The notes under the pieces: generated by a model | Told to the model about the DNA's origin: nothing | The model's database searches: none | Seen by the model: only the letters and a program-made list of their open reading frames with translations | Assembly (NCBI GenBank): GCA_945860385.1 | Contig: CAMAQD010000022.1 | Coordinates: forward strand, 1 to 60,980 | Source: Flavobacterium psychrophilum | Lineage (GTDB): Bacteria > Bacteroidota > Bacteroidia > Flavobacteriales > Flavobacteriaceae | Direction: 5' to 3' | Length of the DNA stretch: 60,980 nt | Translations under genes and position numbers: made by a program | Part shown: one piece after another, positions 8,242 to 16,912 of the stretch | Layout: every line of letters starts with the position of its first letter | Position numbering within the stretch: the stretch's first letter is position 1

Positions 8242-9141
8242 TTAACCTTTCTTTTGTGTTACCAAATATACGCCTGTAAATATCATAATTGCGGAAATTA
8301 TTTTCACCAAAGTCAGTTCGTCCTTTCCTAAACTAATGGCAAAAACAGTAGCGAAAAATGGTTGCAAATACACAAAAACAGCAACAGTAGTGGGCTTTAA
8401 TTCTCGCATCGAAAGCAAATTCAGCATATAAGTTCCGAAGGTCGAAAAAACCACCACAAAACCTATTTTCCAATAAATATCCATTGGCATCGAAGTCCAA
8501 TCAACGACTTGAAATTGGCTCCACCCAAAAGGCAAAACCATTATAAAACCAATCAGATAAATCCATTTGGCAAAGTTGAAAGGGTTGTATTTTTGCATCA
8601 ATTTTTTAACGATGACCAAGTACAATCCATAAGAAGTGGCATTGACAAAAACCAGAAAGTTACCCAAATTAGGATTGCTGGCATTTGCCGAAGATTTTCC
8701 GTAAAGAATAAGAAATGCGGTGCCAATTAATCCTAAAATAATCCCAAACATCATTCGTTTTTGCATTCGTTCTTTTAGGATTATAGCCGAAAGAATGAGC
8801 ACAATTATGGGTGTAGAAACCATAAGCACCGATGCTGAAATAGGTGATGTTAGGCTCAATCCTTTGAAGAAAGAAAGCATATTTAAAGCCACGCCAAAAA
8901 AGGCAGCCCAAATTATTCTGGGAAAATCTGCTCGGTCAATTTTTTCTTCCCGAATTGCTGCCGAATTTCTGCTGAAAAGCCAAGACATCCAAAACAAAAT
9001 GGTGGCTCCGCCCACTCGCATTATGATAAATCCGTAGGCATCGACATATTTTGGCATCACGTCTTTGGCAATCGTAAATGTCACGCCGTATATGATGGAA
9101 ACGATTGTGGCGCCAATAATTGCGATTGTTCTTTTAGACAT
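8242..9141 (-). CDS. EamA/DMT-superfamily transporter
   Basis: This 299-residue inner-membrane protein has about ten hydrophobic segments in two EamA repeats, the usual plan for drug/metabolite exporters (RhaT/YdcZ type). The sequence GVALNMLSFFKGLSLTSPISASVLMVSTPIIVLILSAIILKERM matches the repeat signature, in which a Pro-containing helix is followed by a short ExM/ExL turn. The substrate is unknown. It starts inside the last eight bases of the upstream ArsC-like gene, so the two form an operon. Confidence 0.88.
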   Translation of the reverse strand: MSKRTIAIIGATIVSIIYGVTFTIAKDVMPKYVDAYGFIIMRVGGATILFWMSWLFSRNSAAIREEKIDRADFPRIIWAAFFGVALNMLSFFKGLSLTSPISASVLMVSTPIIVLILSAIILKERMQKRMMFGIILGLIGTAFLILYGKSSANASNPNLGNFLVFVNATSYGLYLVIVKKLMQKYNPFNFAKWIYLIGFIMVLPFGWSQFQVVDWTSMPMDIYWKIGFVVVFSTFGTYMLNLLSMRELKPTTVAVFVYLQPFFATVFAISLGKDELTLVKIISAIMIFTGVYLVTQKKG

Positions 9142-9490
9142 TCGATAGTGCTTTCATTACTTGGAGCATATTTTGCTGCGTGTTGCCAATGTAGATTTTG
9201 CCGTTAATGATAAAAACAGGACGACTCAGAAACGTGTAATGTTCCAAAATGTATTTTTTAAAATCATCTTCAGTCAAGGATTTATTTTTTAAATCCATTG
9301 ATTTGTAAAGTTGTGCTTTTTTGCTGAAAAGCGCTTCGTAACTGCCGGAAAGTTGGTACATTTCTTCCAATTCTTTCTCCGTAATTGGATCTTGTTTGAT
9401 ATCGTGAAACGTCAAATTATGGTTTTGTGGCAGCGATTTGATAATTTTTCGACAGGTATCGCAGGAAGCGAGATAGTATATTTTGTTCAT
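9134..9490 (-). CDS. ArsC/Spx-like thioredoxin-fold protein
   Basis: This 118-residue protein belongs to the arsenate reductase-like family. The N-terminus MNKIYYLASCDTCRKI holds a CxxC pair at Cys10 and Cys13, and SRPVFIINGKIYIGN near the C-terminus carries the conserved Arg of ArsC proteins. The second Cys makes it closer to YffB/Spx-like members than to classical ArsC, so arsenate reduction is not assured. I set the start at MNKIYY; an upstream in-frame ATG at 9535 adds 15 residues that look non-coding. The divergent DinB gene begins 80 bases away. Confidence 0.82.
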   Translation of the reverse strand: MNKIYYLASCDTCRKIIKSLPQNHNLTFHDIKQDPITEKELEEMYQLSGSYEALFSKKAQLYKSMDLKNKSLTEDDFKKYILEHYTFLSRPVFIINGKIYIGNTQQNMLQVMKALSNV

Positions 9491-9569
9491 AATAATAAAT
9501 GCAATTTCTTGGTGCAAAGAAAATTCATTTACCACGGAAAATGATTATTTTTATCGAAAATTTAAAAAA

Positions 9570-10025
9570 ATGCAACGAACTTTCGAAATCACCAGAACGA
9601 GCAGAAAAATAGTATCCCAGTTTTTAGACAGCTACCCTTTAGAACAACTCAACAAAATTCCAGAAGGCTTTAAAAACAATCTTATTTGGAATATTGCTCA
9701 TATAGTTGTGACACAACAATTGTTGGTTTACAAATTCTCGGGTTTACCTATGCTAGTTTCGGACGAATTGGTGCAAAAATATATGAAAGGAACCAAGCCG
9801 GAACTTGATGCAACCCAAGCCGATGTTGAGGAAATCAAGGCTTTGTTGTCTAAAACTATTGACCAAACCGAGGAAGATTATGACAATGGAATTTTCAAAA
9901 ACTATCAAGAATATCCCACTTCAACAGGTTTCGTTTTAAGAAATGTAGAAGATGCAATGGTTTTTAGTAATTTTCACGAAGGACTTCACATTGGGATTAT
10001 GATGAGTTTGAGAAAGTTTGTTTAG
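9570..10025 (+). CDS. DinB-family protein
   Basis: This 151-residue four-helix-bundle protein is of the DinB/YfiT superfamily, whose members bind a divalent metal through three His residues. Candidate ligands are His in NIAHIVV (near residue 47) and the two in FHEGLHIGIMM near the C-terminus. Many members are thiol transferases or damage-induced proteins of unknown role; the substrate here is unknown. The ATG at 9570 is chosen because the family fold begins at TFEITRTSRKIVS. It shares a bidirectional hairpin terminator with the convergent outer-membrane gene. Confidence 0.85.
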   Translation: MQRTFEITRTSRKIVSQFLDSYPLEQLNKIPEGFKNNLIWNIAHIVVTQQLLVYKFSGLPMLVSDELVQKYMKGTKPELDATQADVEEIKALLSKTIDQTEEDYDNGIFKNYQEYPTSTGFVLRNVEDAMVFSNFHEGLHIGIMMSLRKFV

Positions 10026-10042
10026 GTAATTCTTATTCAAAC

Positions 10043-10083
10043 AAAAATCCCAATATTGAGAATTTTCAGCATTGGGATTTTTA
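10043..10083. terminator. Bidirectional terminator between dinB-like and outer-membrane genes
   Basis: AAAAATCCCAAT pairs with ATTGGGATTTTT, a perfect 12-base stem with A and T runs on opposite sides. It serves both convergent genes. Confidence 0.85.
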
Positions 10084-10102
10084 GTTTTAGTTGGGTTTTG
10101 GC

Positions 10103-10909
10103 TTATTGTAAGTAATAAATGTAACCCACATTGAACCAAACCAACCAATCATTGGCTTTGTTTTCTTTATAAAATTCAGGATTAGGGTTTAGCCCATCAA
10201 CCCAATCAGAAAAATAATATTGCCATCTTAAATCGACCATCAAATCAGATAAAGGTGATAATTTATATCGGGTTCCCACACTTGTAACTACAGACCAAAC
10301 CGAACTAGATTCAGTAGAAAATCCATAAGAACGATCATCAGTAGGTGTTAAGTATTTTGGAAAAGTAGTCAATGGTGTTCCTAACGGGCCCATTGTCGAC
10401 CAAGCTTTTGTGTTATAAAAACTATATTGTCCCCCAAGACTGATAAAAGGTCCATAGCTTCCGATAGTTTCCGTAAAATCGCGAATACTCAATGGAAAAA
10501 ATTCTAATTGCATACCTACATTGGTCACAGCAGTACTTCCATTCATTGCTTTTAATTGTTCCTTTCCGAGTGAGGGCTTACCTTCGACCCATTGTCCAAA
10601 ATGTTCTAATTCGGTTTTATTATAAGATAATTCACTTCTTAATTTGAAGTGATCATTAAAATAAGTTTCGGGAGTATAACAGTTACACTCTGCAGTATAG
10701 GAGAAATTCATATAATGAATTATTCCAATACCATATCCAGTGTTGCCCGCATTTGTTGACAAATCGTATCGTTCGCCATAGTCAGACTGAAAGGCTACAG
10801 GGCCTGCAATTGCTCCAATTTCGTGTGAAAATCCAAATTGAGCCTGAGCTATATTTGAAATACTTAAAAGAAGGAATAAGTAGAAAAATGTAATAGATTT
10901 TGGGATCAT
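10103..10909 (-). CDS. Outer-membrane beta-barrel protein, THC0290_0291-like
   Basis: This 268-residue protein has a cleavable signal peptide (to about AQAQFGFSHE) and alternating short amphipathic strands that end in an aromatic-rich stretch, NVGYIYYLQ, as expected for an outer-membrane barrel. I recognise it as the flavobacterial family called THC0290_0291, which is often mislabelled as glutamate dehydrogenase because it lies beside gdhA, as it does here. It is divergent from gdhA across 288 bases. Its function is unknown. One loop has a CNC pair (TAECNCYTPE). Confidence 0.75.
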   Translation of the reverse strand: MIPKSITFFYLFLLLSISNIAQAQFGFSHEIGAIAGPVAFQSDYGERYDLSTNAGNTGYGIGIIHYMNFSYTAECNCYTPETYFNDHFKLRSELSYNKTELEHFGQWVEGKPSLGKEQLKAMNGSTAVTNVGMQLEFFPLSIRDFTETIGSYGPFISLGGQYSFYNTKAWSTMGPLGTPLTTFPKYLTPTDDRSYGFSTESSSVWSVVTSVGTRYKLSPLSDLMVDLRWQYYFSDWVDGLNPNPEFYKENKANDWLVWFNVGYIYYLQ

Positions 10910-11141
10910 TATTATAAATTACTTTTTTACAAATATATAAAAACATCATTCAATCCTTATAGGAACGAAGTAAATATACTAAAACCATAAACATTATAAA
11001 AATAAGATAAACAAAATATACGATTTTTTGTATTTTTATAGCAATAGTTTTGTTTTTAAATAAAATCATTCCAACATCAATAAAAAGAACTTCAAGGTGT
11101 TAAGAATTTATAAATAAGACTGAAAATATTCTTATAAAATG

Positions 11142-11149
11142 TATATTTG
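11142..11149 (+). promoter_or_regulatory. -7 box of gdhA
   Basis: TATATTTG matches TAnnTTTG, but no convincing -33 box lies 17-23 bases upstream. That is consistent with an activated promoter or a weak upstream element. The start codon is 48 bases downstream. Confidence 0.5.
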
Positions 11150-11160
11150 TCACTGCTAAC

Positions 11161-11172
11161 GAAAACGTTTTC
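11161..11172. promoter_or_regulatory. Candidate operator palindrome in the gdhA leader
   Basis: GAAAACGTTTTC is a perfect 12-base palindrome just downstream of the predicted transcription start. A second partial copy, AAAACGTT, follows at 11175-11182. The form resembles LacI-family operators, but the binding protein is unknown. Confidence 0.45.
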
Positions 11173-11197
11173 TTAAAACGTTATTAATTTAAAAATT

Positions 11198-12541
11198 ATG
11201 TCACAAAGTATTGCTACATTCGTTGAATCGGTTGCAAAAAAGAACCCAAACGAGCCAGAATTTTTACAGGCTGTTATGGAGGTTGCTGAAACTGTTATTC
11301 CATTTATTGAAGAAAATAAAAAATACCAAAACAAAATGCTTTTGGAAAGAATGGTCGAGTCCGATCGAATCATTATTTTTAGAGTGGTTTGGATTGATGA
11401 CAAAGGGGAAACTCAAGTTAACAGGGGATATAGAATTCAAATGAATTCAGCCATTGGACCTTATAAAGGCGGAATTCGATTTCATCCATCTGTAAATTTA
11501 AGTATTTTAAAATTTCTTGCTTTCGAACAAACTTTTAAAAATAGTTTAACCACATTGCCTATGGGCGGCGGAAAAGGTGGGGCAGATTTTGATCCAAAAG
11601 GGAAATCTGATAATGAGGTGATGCGTTTTTGTCAAGCTTTTATGACGGAATTGTCCAAACACATTGGTTCAAATACGGATGTTCCAGCTGGAGATATTGG
11701 TGTTGGAGGAAGAGAAGTAGGATATATGTTTGGTCAATACAAAAGACTTAGAAATGAATTTACAGGAGTTTTAACTGGAAAAGGAATTTCATTTGGGGGC
11801 TCTTTAGTAAGACCTGAAGCAACCGGATACGGAAATGTATATTTTGCTAATAGTATGTTGGTAACCAAAGGAGATAGTTTTTCAGGCAAAATAGTTGTTG
11901 TTTCTGGTTCTGGAAACGTAGCACAATATGCTGTAGAAAAAGCAACTCAACTTGGAGGTAAAGTAGTTACAATGTCAGACTCCGCTGGGTATATTTATGA
12001 TGCCGCTGGAATTGATGCCGCTAAATTGGCCCACATAATGGAAATTAAAAATGAGTCAAGAGGAAGAATTAGTGATTATTTAAATAAATATCCTAATGCT
12101 AAATACTTTGCAGCAAAACGTCCTTGGGAAGTGAAATGTGATATTGCTTTGCCTTGTGCCACTCAAAATGAATTAAACGAAGAGGAAGCTAAAATGCTTG
12201 TAGCCAATGGTTGTATATGTGTTTCGGAAGGAGCAAATATGCCGACAACACCAGAAGCAATGCACGTTTTCCAAAAAGCTAAGATATTATTTGCGCCAGG
12301 AAAAGCATCTAATGCTGGTGGAGTTGCCACTTCAGGACTCGAAATGTCTCAGAATTCTTTAAGATTAAGTTGGTCCTCGGAAGAAGTTGACGAGAGATTA
12401 AAAGGAATTATGTTGGCAATACACGCCTCTTGCGTGAAATATGGCACAGACCAATCGGGCTATGTTGATTACGTAAAAGGAGCCAATATTGCTGGATTTG
12501 TAAAAGTTGCTGATGCAATGCTCGCTCAAGGAGTTGTTTAG
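11198..12541 (+). CDS. gdhA: NADP-specific glutamate dehydrogenase
   Basis: This 447-residue enzyme has the length of the hexameric bacterial NADP-dependent class, which aminates 2-oxoglutarate to glutamate. The substrate site PMGGGKGGADFDPKGKSDNEVMRFC has the catalytic Lys. The Asp region is TDVPAGDIGVGGREVGYMFGQY, and the Rossmann segment is IVVVSGSGNVAQYAVEKA. The C-terminal ANIAGFVKVADAMLAQGVV is typical. It has its own promoter and terminator. A palindrome in the leader suggests repression. Confidence 0.97.
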   Translation: MSQSIATFVESVAKKNPNEPEFLQAVMEVAETVIPFIEENKKYQNKMLLERMVESDRIIIFRVVWIDDKGETQVNRGYRIQMNSAIGPYKGGIRFHPSVNLSILKFLAFEQTFKNSLTTLPMGGGKGGADFDPKGKSDNEVMRFCQAFMTELSKHIGSNTDVPAGDIGVGGREVGYMFGQYKRLRNEFTGVLTGKGISFGGSLVRPEATGYGNVYFANSMLVTKGDSFSGKIVVVSGSGNVAQYAVEKATQLGGKVVTMSDSAGYIYDAAGIDAAKLAHIMEIKNESRGRISDYLNKYPNAKYFAAKRPWEVKCDIALPCATQNELNEEEAKMLVANGCICVSEGANMPTTPEAMHVFQKAKILFAPGKASNAGGVATSGLEMSQNSLRLSWSSEEVDERLKGIMLAIHASCVKYGTDQSGYVDYVKGANIAGFVKVADAMLAQGVV

Positions 12542-12555
12542 ACTTTTTATAAATT

Positions 12556-12609
12556 TAAAAAGACCTTCATTCATTCTGAAATTCAGATTAGAAATGAAGG
12601 TCTTTTTTT
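12556..12609 (+). terminator. Terminator of gdhA
   Basis: AAAAAGACCTTCATT and AATGAAGGTCTTTTT form a 15-base stem around a 20-base loop, with a T run. Confidence 0.85.
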
Positions 12610-12641
12610 GTGTAACAAAATCCTTTTACTTTCGTTTGTAT

Positions 12642-12649
12642 TATATTTG
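12642..12649 (+). promoter_or_regulatory. -7 box of porZ
   Basis: TATATTTG matches the -7 consensus. It overlaps an in-frame GTG at 12649, which therefore cannot be the start and supports the ATG at 12670. No -33 match at the expected distance. Confidence 0.5.
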
Positions 12650-12669
12650 TGAACGAAATATGTATTCAA

Positions 12670-14949
12670 ATGATAAAAAACGGGTTTCGATATCTTCTAT
12701 TTCTCCTTTTTTTGCAATTAGGTTATGCACAAAACGCTATGTTATGGCAGGGCTATTTTTCCTATAATGACATCAAAGACTTGTCTCAATCCTCAACAAC
12801 TATTTTTGCAGCATCCGAAAACGCTTTGTTTTCAAAAAACATCAGCACAAGTCAAATCAAAACCACAAATACCATTGATGGGCTTTCGGGCGAGACTATT
12901 ACTTCTTTATATTATAGCTCAACCACCAATAAAACTCTTGTAGGTTATAATAACGGCCTGATGGTAGTTATCAACGAAGTCGATGGCAGTATGCTCAACA
13001 TTGTCGATATCATCAACAAACAGCTTCCGGCGAACGTAAAAAAAATCAATCATTTTATGGAATACAACGGGATTGTTTATGTTTCTTGTGATTTTGGAAT
13101 TGTACAATTCAACTTAGCAACAATGCTCTTTGGCGATACTTATTTTATTGGCAACAACGGAGCTGAAATAAGCGTTTCTCAAACAGCAGTATTTAATGGT
13201 TTTATCTATGCAGCAACAATTGATGGTATTAGAAAAGCCGATATTGCAAATAAAAATCTGATTGATTTCAACCAGTGGACGCAAATTGCCTCAGGTAGTT
13301 GGTCAAGTGTAGAAACTTTTGACACTATATTAATAGCCATAAATGCTACTGGTAATGTTCATCAATACAATTCGGGTTCAAGTTCATTTACAGCGTATCT
13401 TCAACTTTCACAAGCCGCTGTCGATATGAGGACTTCGGGGAATTATTTAATAATTACCGCACCAAATAGTGTTTATATTTACAATAAACAATTGATTCTT
13501 GTTCGCCAAATAAACAATAGTCAAATTACAGATACTGCGGTAAATTTTAATTGTGCTACCAGTATTGATGATAAAATTTATATTGGAACGAAAGAAAACG
13601 GAATTTATTCAACTACAATTTCAGTCTCATCTGCCTTTGAAAACACAATGCCATCAGGACCTAGTCGTAACAATATTTTTGCACTTCAAACCACGGCTAC
13701 ATCATTCTGGGCAGTTTATGGCGATTATGATTTATTTTATAATCCGTTTCCAAAAGACAGTTACGGAATAAGTAAATTTAGTGAAAAGGGTTGGTTAAAC
13801 ATTCCGTATTCGAAAGTACTTGGGGCTAAATCTTTGATCAGAGTCGGCATTAATCCAAATAATGAAAATGAAGTTTATATTGGTTCTTTTGATGCAGGGA
13901 TGTTAAAAATTAAAGAGGATATTCCTAGCATTTTATATAATAGAACAAATAGTCCGATAGAAGCAATTTCCAATACCAATGATTTATGGATAAATGGATT
14001 AGCATTTGATAAATCGGGAAATTTATGGATGAACAATAGTCAAGTGGATAATGCAATAAAAGTTCTTAAAACTGATGGAACATGGCAAAGTTTTTCGACG
14101 AAATCAATTATAGGCAACCCTACAAGTACCACTTATGGGAGAATGTCCATAGATAAAAATGGAACAAAATGGACAGTTACGATTAATAATGGTCTTGTAG
14201 GATTTAATGAAAAAGGGAATATTTTTAAAAAAATAACTATGGGAATAGAGGCAGGAAACTTGCCTGTTGAAGATGCTCGTGTGGCTGCGGTTGACAATAA
14301 TAACCAACTTTGGATAGGAACTTCAAAAGGGTTGAGAATTTTGTCTAATGTAAATAGTTTTTTAACTGAAGATCAGCTAACAACTAAGCCCATAATCATC
14401 TTGGAAGATAATCTTGCTCAGGAGTTAATGTTTGAACAATTTATTACTGATATTGTGGTTGATGGAGCTAATAACAAATGGATTGGCACTGGTGATTCAG
14501 GAGTTTTTTTAGTGTCTCCGAACGGACAAGAAACCAAATATCATTTTACAGTTAATAATTCGCCGTTGCCTAGTAATACCATAAATGATATTGATGTCAA
14601 TAAAGCTACTGGAGAAGTTTTCTTTGCCACAACCAAAGGAATGGTTTCTTTTAAAGGTACCGCAACTTCTGCCAACGAAGATTTAAGTAATGTATATGTT
14701 TATCCAAATCCAGTACGACCAGAATTCGAAGGAACCGTAAAAATAGCAGGTTTATTAGACAAAGCAACCGTGAAAATTACCGATATTGAAGGAAATTTAG
14801 TGTACGAAACCACCTCTTCTGGAGGGACAATAGAATGGGATACAACAGCTTTCGGAAAACATAAAGTGGCCTCTGGTGTGTACATGATTTTTATTTCGGC
14901 ACAAGATGGTATCGAAACCAAAGTAAAAAAAGTAATGATAATTCGGTAA
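12670..14949 (+). CDS. porZ: T9SS attachment-complex protein PorZ
   Basis: This 759-residue protein is exported (signal peptide ending near GYAQNAMLWQGYFSYND). Beta-propeller repeats follow, including YNNGLMVVINEVDGS, IDKNGTKWTVTINNGLVGFN and DNNNQLWIGTSKGLRIL. It ends in a T9SS type A sorting domain (YVYPNPVRPEFEGTVKIAG to KVKKVMIIR). PorZ of Porphyromonas gingivalis binds anionic LPS and delivers it to the sortase PorU at the cell surface. The N-terminal W-x5-YND pattern, the length and the position upstream of recO agree with PorZ. A second possibility is a generic two-component-regulator propeller protein, but that is less likely. Confidence 0.85.
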   Translation: MIKNGFRYLLFLLFLQLGYAQNAMLWQGYFSYNDIKDLSQSSTTIFAASENALFSKNISTSQIKTTNTIDGLSGETITSLYYSSTTNKTLVGYNNGLMVVINEVDGSMLNIVDIINKQLPANVKKINHFMEYNGIVYVSCDFGIVQFNLATMLFGDTYFIGNNGAEISVSQTAVFNGFIYAATIDGIRKADIANKNLIDFNQWTQIASGSWSSVETFDTILIAINATGNVHQYNSGSSSFTAYLQLSQAAVDMRTSGNYLIITAPNSVYIYNKQLILVRQINNSQITDTAVNFNCATSIDDKIYIGTKENGIYSTTISVSSAFENTMPSGPSRNNIFALQTTATSFWAVYGDYDLFYNPFPKDSYGISKFSEKGWLNIPYSKVLGAKSLIRVGINPNNENEVYIGSFDAGMLKIKEDIPSILYNRTNSPIEAISNTNDLWINGLAFDKSGNLWMNNSQVDNAIKVLKTDGTWQSFSTKSIIGNPTSTTYGRMSIDKNGTKWTVTINNGLVGFNEKGNIFKKITMGIEAGNLPVEDARVAAVDNNNQLWIGTSKGLRILSNVNSFLTEDQLTTKPIIILEDNLAQELMFEQFITDIVVDGANNKWIGTGDSGVFLVSPNGQETKYHFTVNNSPLPSNTINDIDVNKATGEVFFATTKGMVSFKGTATSANEDLSNVYVYPNPVRPEFEGTVKIAGLLDKATVKITDIEGNLVYETTSSGGTIEWDTTAFGKHKVASGVYMIFISAQDGIETKVKKVMIIR

Positions 14950-14992
14950 TTTTAAATACGAAAATTCTCTATCAGCTCATCTCAGTTAAACT

Positions 14993-16027
14993 ATGAACAA
15001 CAAAAATTGTTTTGATTTTTTAAGATTTTTCTTCGCTGCAAATATACTTTTAGCCCATCTTTGCGAACTTTCTCAAAATAAAAGTCTGGAATTTTTATCT
15101 AATTTTTCTGATGCTATTATTGCAATCAAAGGGTTTTTTATTATAAGTGGGTTTTTAGTAGCAAAAAGCTTCACCAATACGCCTTCTTTAAAATACTATT
15201 TTATCAAAAGAGCCAAAAGAATTTTGCCGGCCTACATTTTTGTTTTACTGTTTTCAGCTATAACTTTATCATTTTTCAGCAGCTATAGTTTTTCGGACTA
15301 TTTTTCGGACATCAACGTCTATAAATATTTAGGATGGAATTCTATTTTTTTAAATTTCGTGCATCCTTGTTTGCCTGGCCTTTTCGAAAACAATTTAATG
15401 TGCGCAGTAAATGGGGCACTATGGACTTTAAAAGTGGAGGAAGGTTTTTACATAGTTTTACCCTTTATTTTTTATGCGATTAATAAATCAAAGAAGCCTT
15501 TTTTAATATTAGGAAGCCTATATGTTTTGTCTCTGTTGTATTGGTTTGCGATGGATTCTTATCTAAATCAACCTTTATTGGCTAAACAATTGCCTGGATA
15601 TTTGGCTTATTTTGCAACAGGAATTTTTCTGTTTTTGAATTTTGACTTCGTTTTGCAGCATAAAAGCAAACTTTTTTTTGTATCACTTTTGGTGTTAATT
15701 ATTTCAATATTTTCCGGTTTTCAAATAGACGTTTTTTACCCAGCAGCATTTGGCACCATTATCATAATTGCCGCATACAGTTTGCCATTTCTTAATAATT
15801 TCGGCAAATATGGAGATTTTACTTATGGACTTTATATTTATCATTTTCCAATAATTCAGCTTTTTAGACAATATTATTTATTCGAAAAATACAATCCAAT
15901 TCTAATGGCATTTTGCGTCATTTCACTTTCGTTGTTTTTTGCAGTTCTTTCTTGGTTTTTAATTGAAAAAAGATTTTTGGACAGATACAAAAACACTGAT
16001 GTTAGACAAACTCCGCTGGTATGTTAG
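14993..16027 (+). CDS. Membrane acyltransferase 3 (OafA-like)
   Basis: This 344-residue protein has about ten transmembrane helices. The N-terminal signature NKNCFDFLRFFFAANILLAHL carries the Arg and His of acyltransferase 3 proteins, which O-acylate cell-surface polysaccharides, and GALWTLKVEEGFYIVLP is the second conserved segment. It lies 43 bases after porZ, and its last seven bases overlap recO, so the three are probably co-transcribed. A role in modifying LPS O-antigen is plausible but inferred. The A/T-rich hydrophobic coding differs from recO. Confidence 0.87.
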   Translation: MNNKNCFDFLRFFFAANILLAHLCELSQNKSLEFLSNFSDAIIAIKGFFIISGFLVAKSFTNTPSLKYYFIKRAKRILPAYIFVLLFSAITLSFFSSYSFSDYFSDINVYKYLGWNSIFLNFVHPCLPGLFENNLMCAVNGALWTLKVEEGFYIVLPFIFYAINKSKKPFLILGSLYVLSLLYWFAMDSYLNQPLLAKQLPGYLAYFATGIFLFLNFDFVLQHKSKLFFVSLLVLIISIFSGFQIDVFYPAAFGTIIIIAAYSLPFLNNFGKYGDFTYGLYIYHFPIIQLFRQYYLFEKYNPILMAFCVISLSLFFAVLSWFLIEKRFLDRYKNTDVRQTPLVC

Positions 16028-16734
16028 TAAAAACCAAAGCCATCGTCATTTCCTCCCTCAAATACCAAGAGAAAAGCTTGATTGTAAAATGCTTTACGGA
16101 ATCCCACGGTTTAAAAACCTACTTTGTTCGAGACGCTTTTTCCTCCCGAAAATCAAACCAAAAAATTGCTTATTTCCAGCCACTGACTATTCTCGAAATC
16201 GAAGCTGTTCACAAAAACAAAGGCACTTTAGAAAACTTCAAGGAAATCAAAATTGCGATTCCCTTTCAAACCATTCATTCCGATATTTTCAAGAGCACGA
16301 TCGTGATGTTTATTTCCGAAATTCTGCATCATTCCATTCACGAAGAGGAGAAAAACGAACACCTTTTTGCTTTTTTGGAAACCGCTTTATTTTGGCTCGA
16401 CAATCACGATGAAACCGCTAATTTTCACTTGATTTTAATGCTTGAAATAACCAAATATCTTGGTTTTTATCCCGACATTTCTGAAATGGAATTTCCTTTT
16501 TTCGATAGTAACGAAGGTGTTTTTACCCCATTTCACGGTCTCGGTTCACTGACGGAACACGAAACCAATCTTTTCAAAAAACTCATTCATTTGAAATTCG
16601 ACAACGACCAAAAAACCTTCCACGTCATCGAAAGGCAAATCATTTTAAAAATCCTCATTGACTACTACGCTTTCCATCTCGATGGTTTCAGAAAACCAAA
16701 ATCTTTAGAGGTTTTGAAGGAGATTTTTTCTTGA
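16021..16734 (+). CDS. recO: DNA repair protein RecO
   Basis: This 237-residue protein has an N-terminal OB fold (MLVKTKAIVISSLKYQEKSLIVKCFTESHGLKTYFVRDA) and a helical C-terminal part, as in RecO. RecO loads RecA at gaps with RecF and RecR. Its start overlaps the acyltransferase stop by seven bases, a sign of coupled translation. The zinc-binding cysteines seen in some RecO proteins are absent. Confidence 0.93.
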   Translation: MLVKTKAIVISSLKYQEKSLIVKCFTESHGLKTYFVRDAFSSRKSNQKIAYFQPLTILEIEAVHKNKGTLENFKEIKIAIPFQTIHSDIFKSTIVMFISEILHHSIHEEEKNEHLFAFLETALFWLDNHDETANFHLILMLEITKYLGFYPDISEMEFPFFDSNEGVFTPFHGLGSLTEHETNLFKKLIHLKFDNDQKTFHVIERQIILKILIDYYAFHLDGFRKPKSLEVLKEIFS

Positions 16735-16741
16735 AAATTCC

Positions 16742-16849
16742 AGCCACAAAGTCACGAAGCCACAAAGATTTAATTTAAAATTCTACGCAGTGGTAAAATC
16801 AGACATAATCTCTTCAAAATTTGTGCCTTTGCGCCTTTGTGGCAAACAA
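16742..16849. repeat. Imperfect inverted repeat between recO and ileS
   Basis: A left arm with the units CCACAAAG, CACGAAG and CCACAAAG (16744-16767) faces a right arm containing CCTTTG, GCGCCTTTG and TGGC (about 16824-16849), with about 55 bases between. Each arm is itself made of 8-9-base sub-repeats. The fold could be a long hairpin. No coding potential is visible. Confidence 0.6.
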
Positions 16850-16852
16850 AAA

Positions 16853-16880
16853 CTCACAACTCATAACTCATAATTCATAA
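16853..16880 (+). repeat. Heptamer tandem repeat in the ileS leader
   Basis: The four contiguous 7-base units are CTCACAA, CTCATAA, CTCATAA and TTCATAA. A near-consensus -7 box TACTTTCG follows at 16889-16896, before the ileS start. Confidence 0.65.
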
Positions 16881-16912
16881 CTATTTATTACTTTCGCACC
16901 ACGATTTAAGAA

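Noticed and set aside
15963..16412. 149-residue plus-strand frame inside recO
   Set aside because: It is Arg-, Cys- and Phe-rich nonsense in another frame of recO, whose own frame matches the family.
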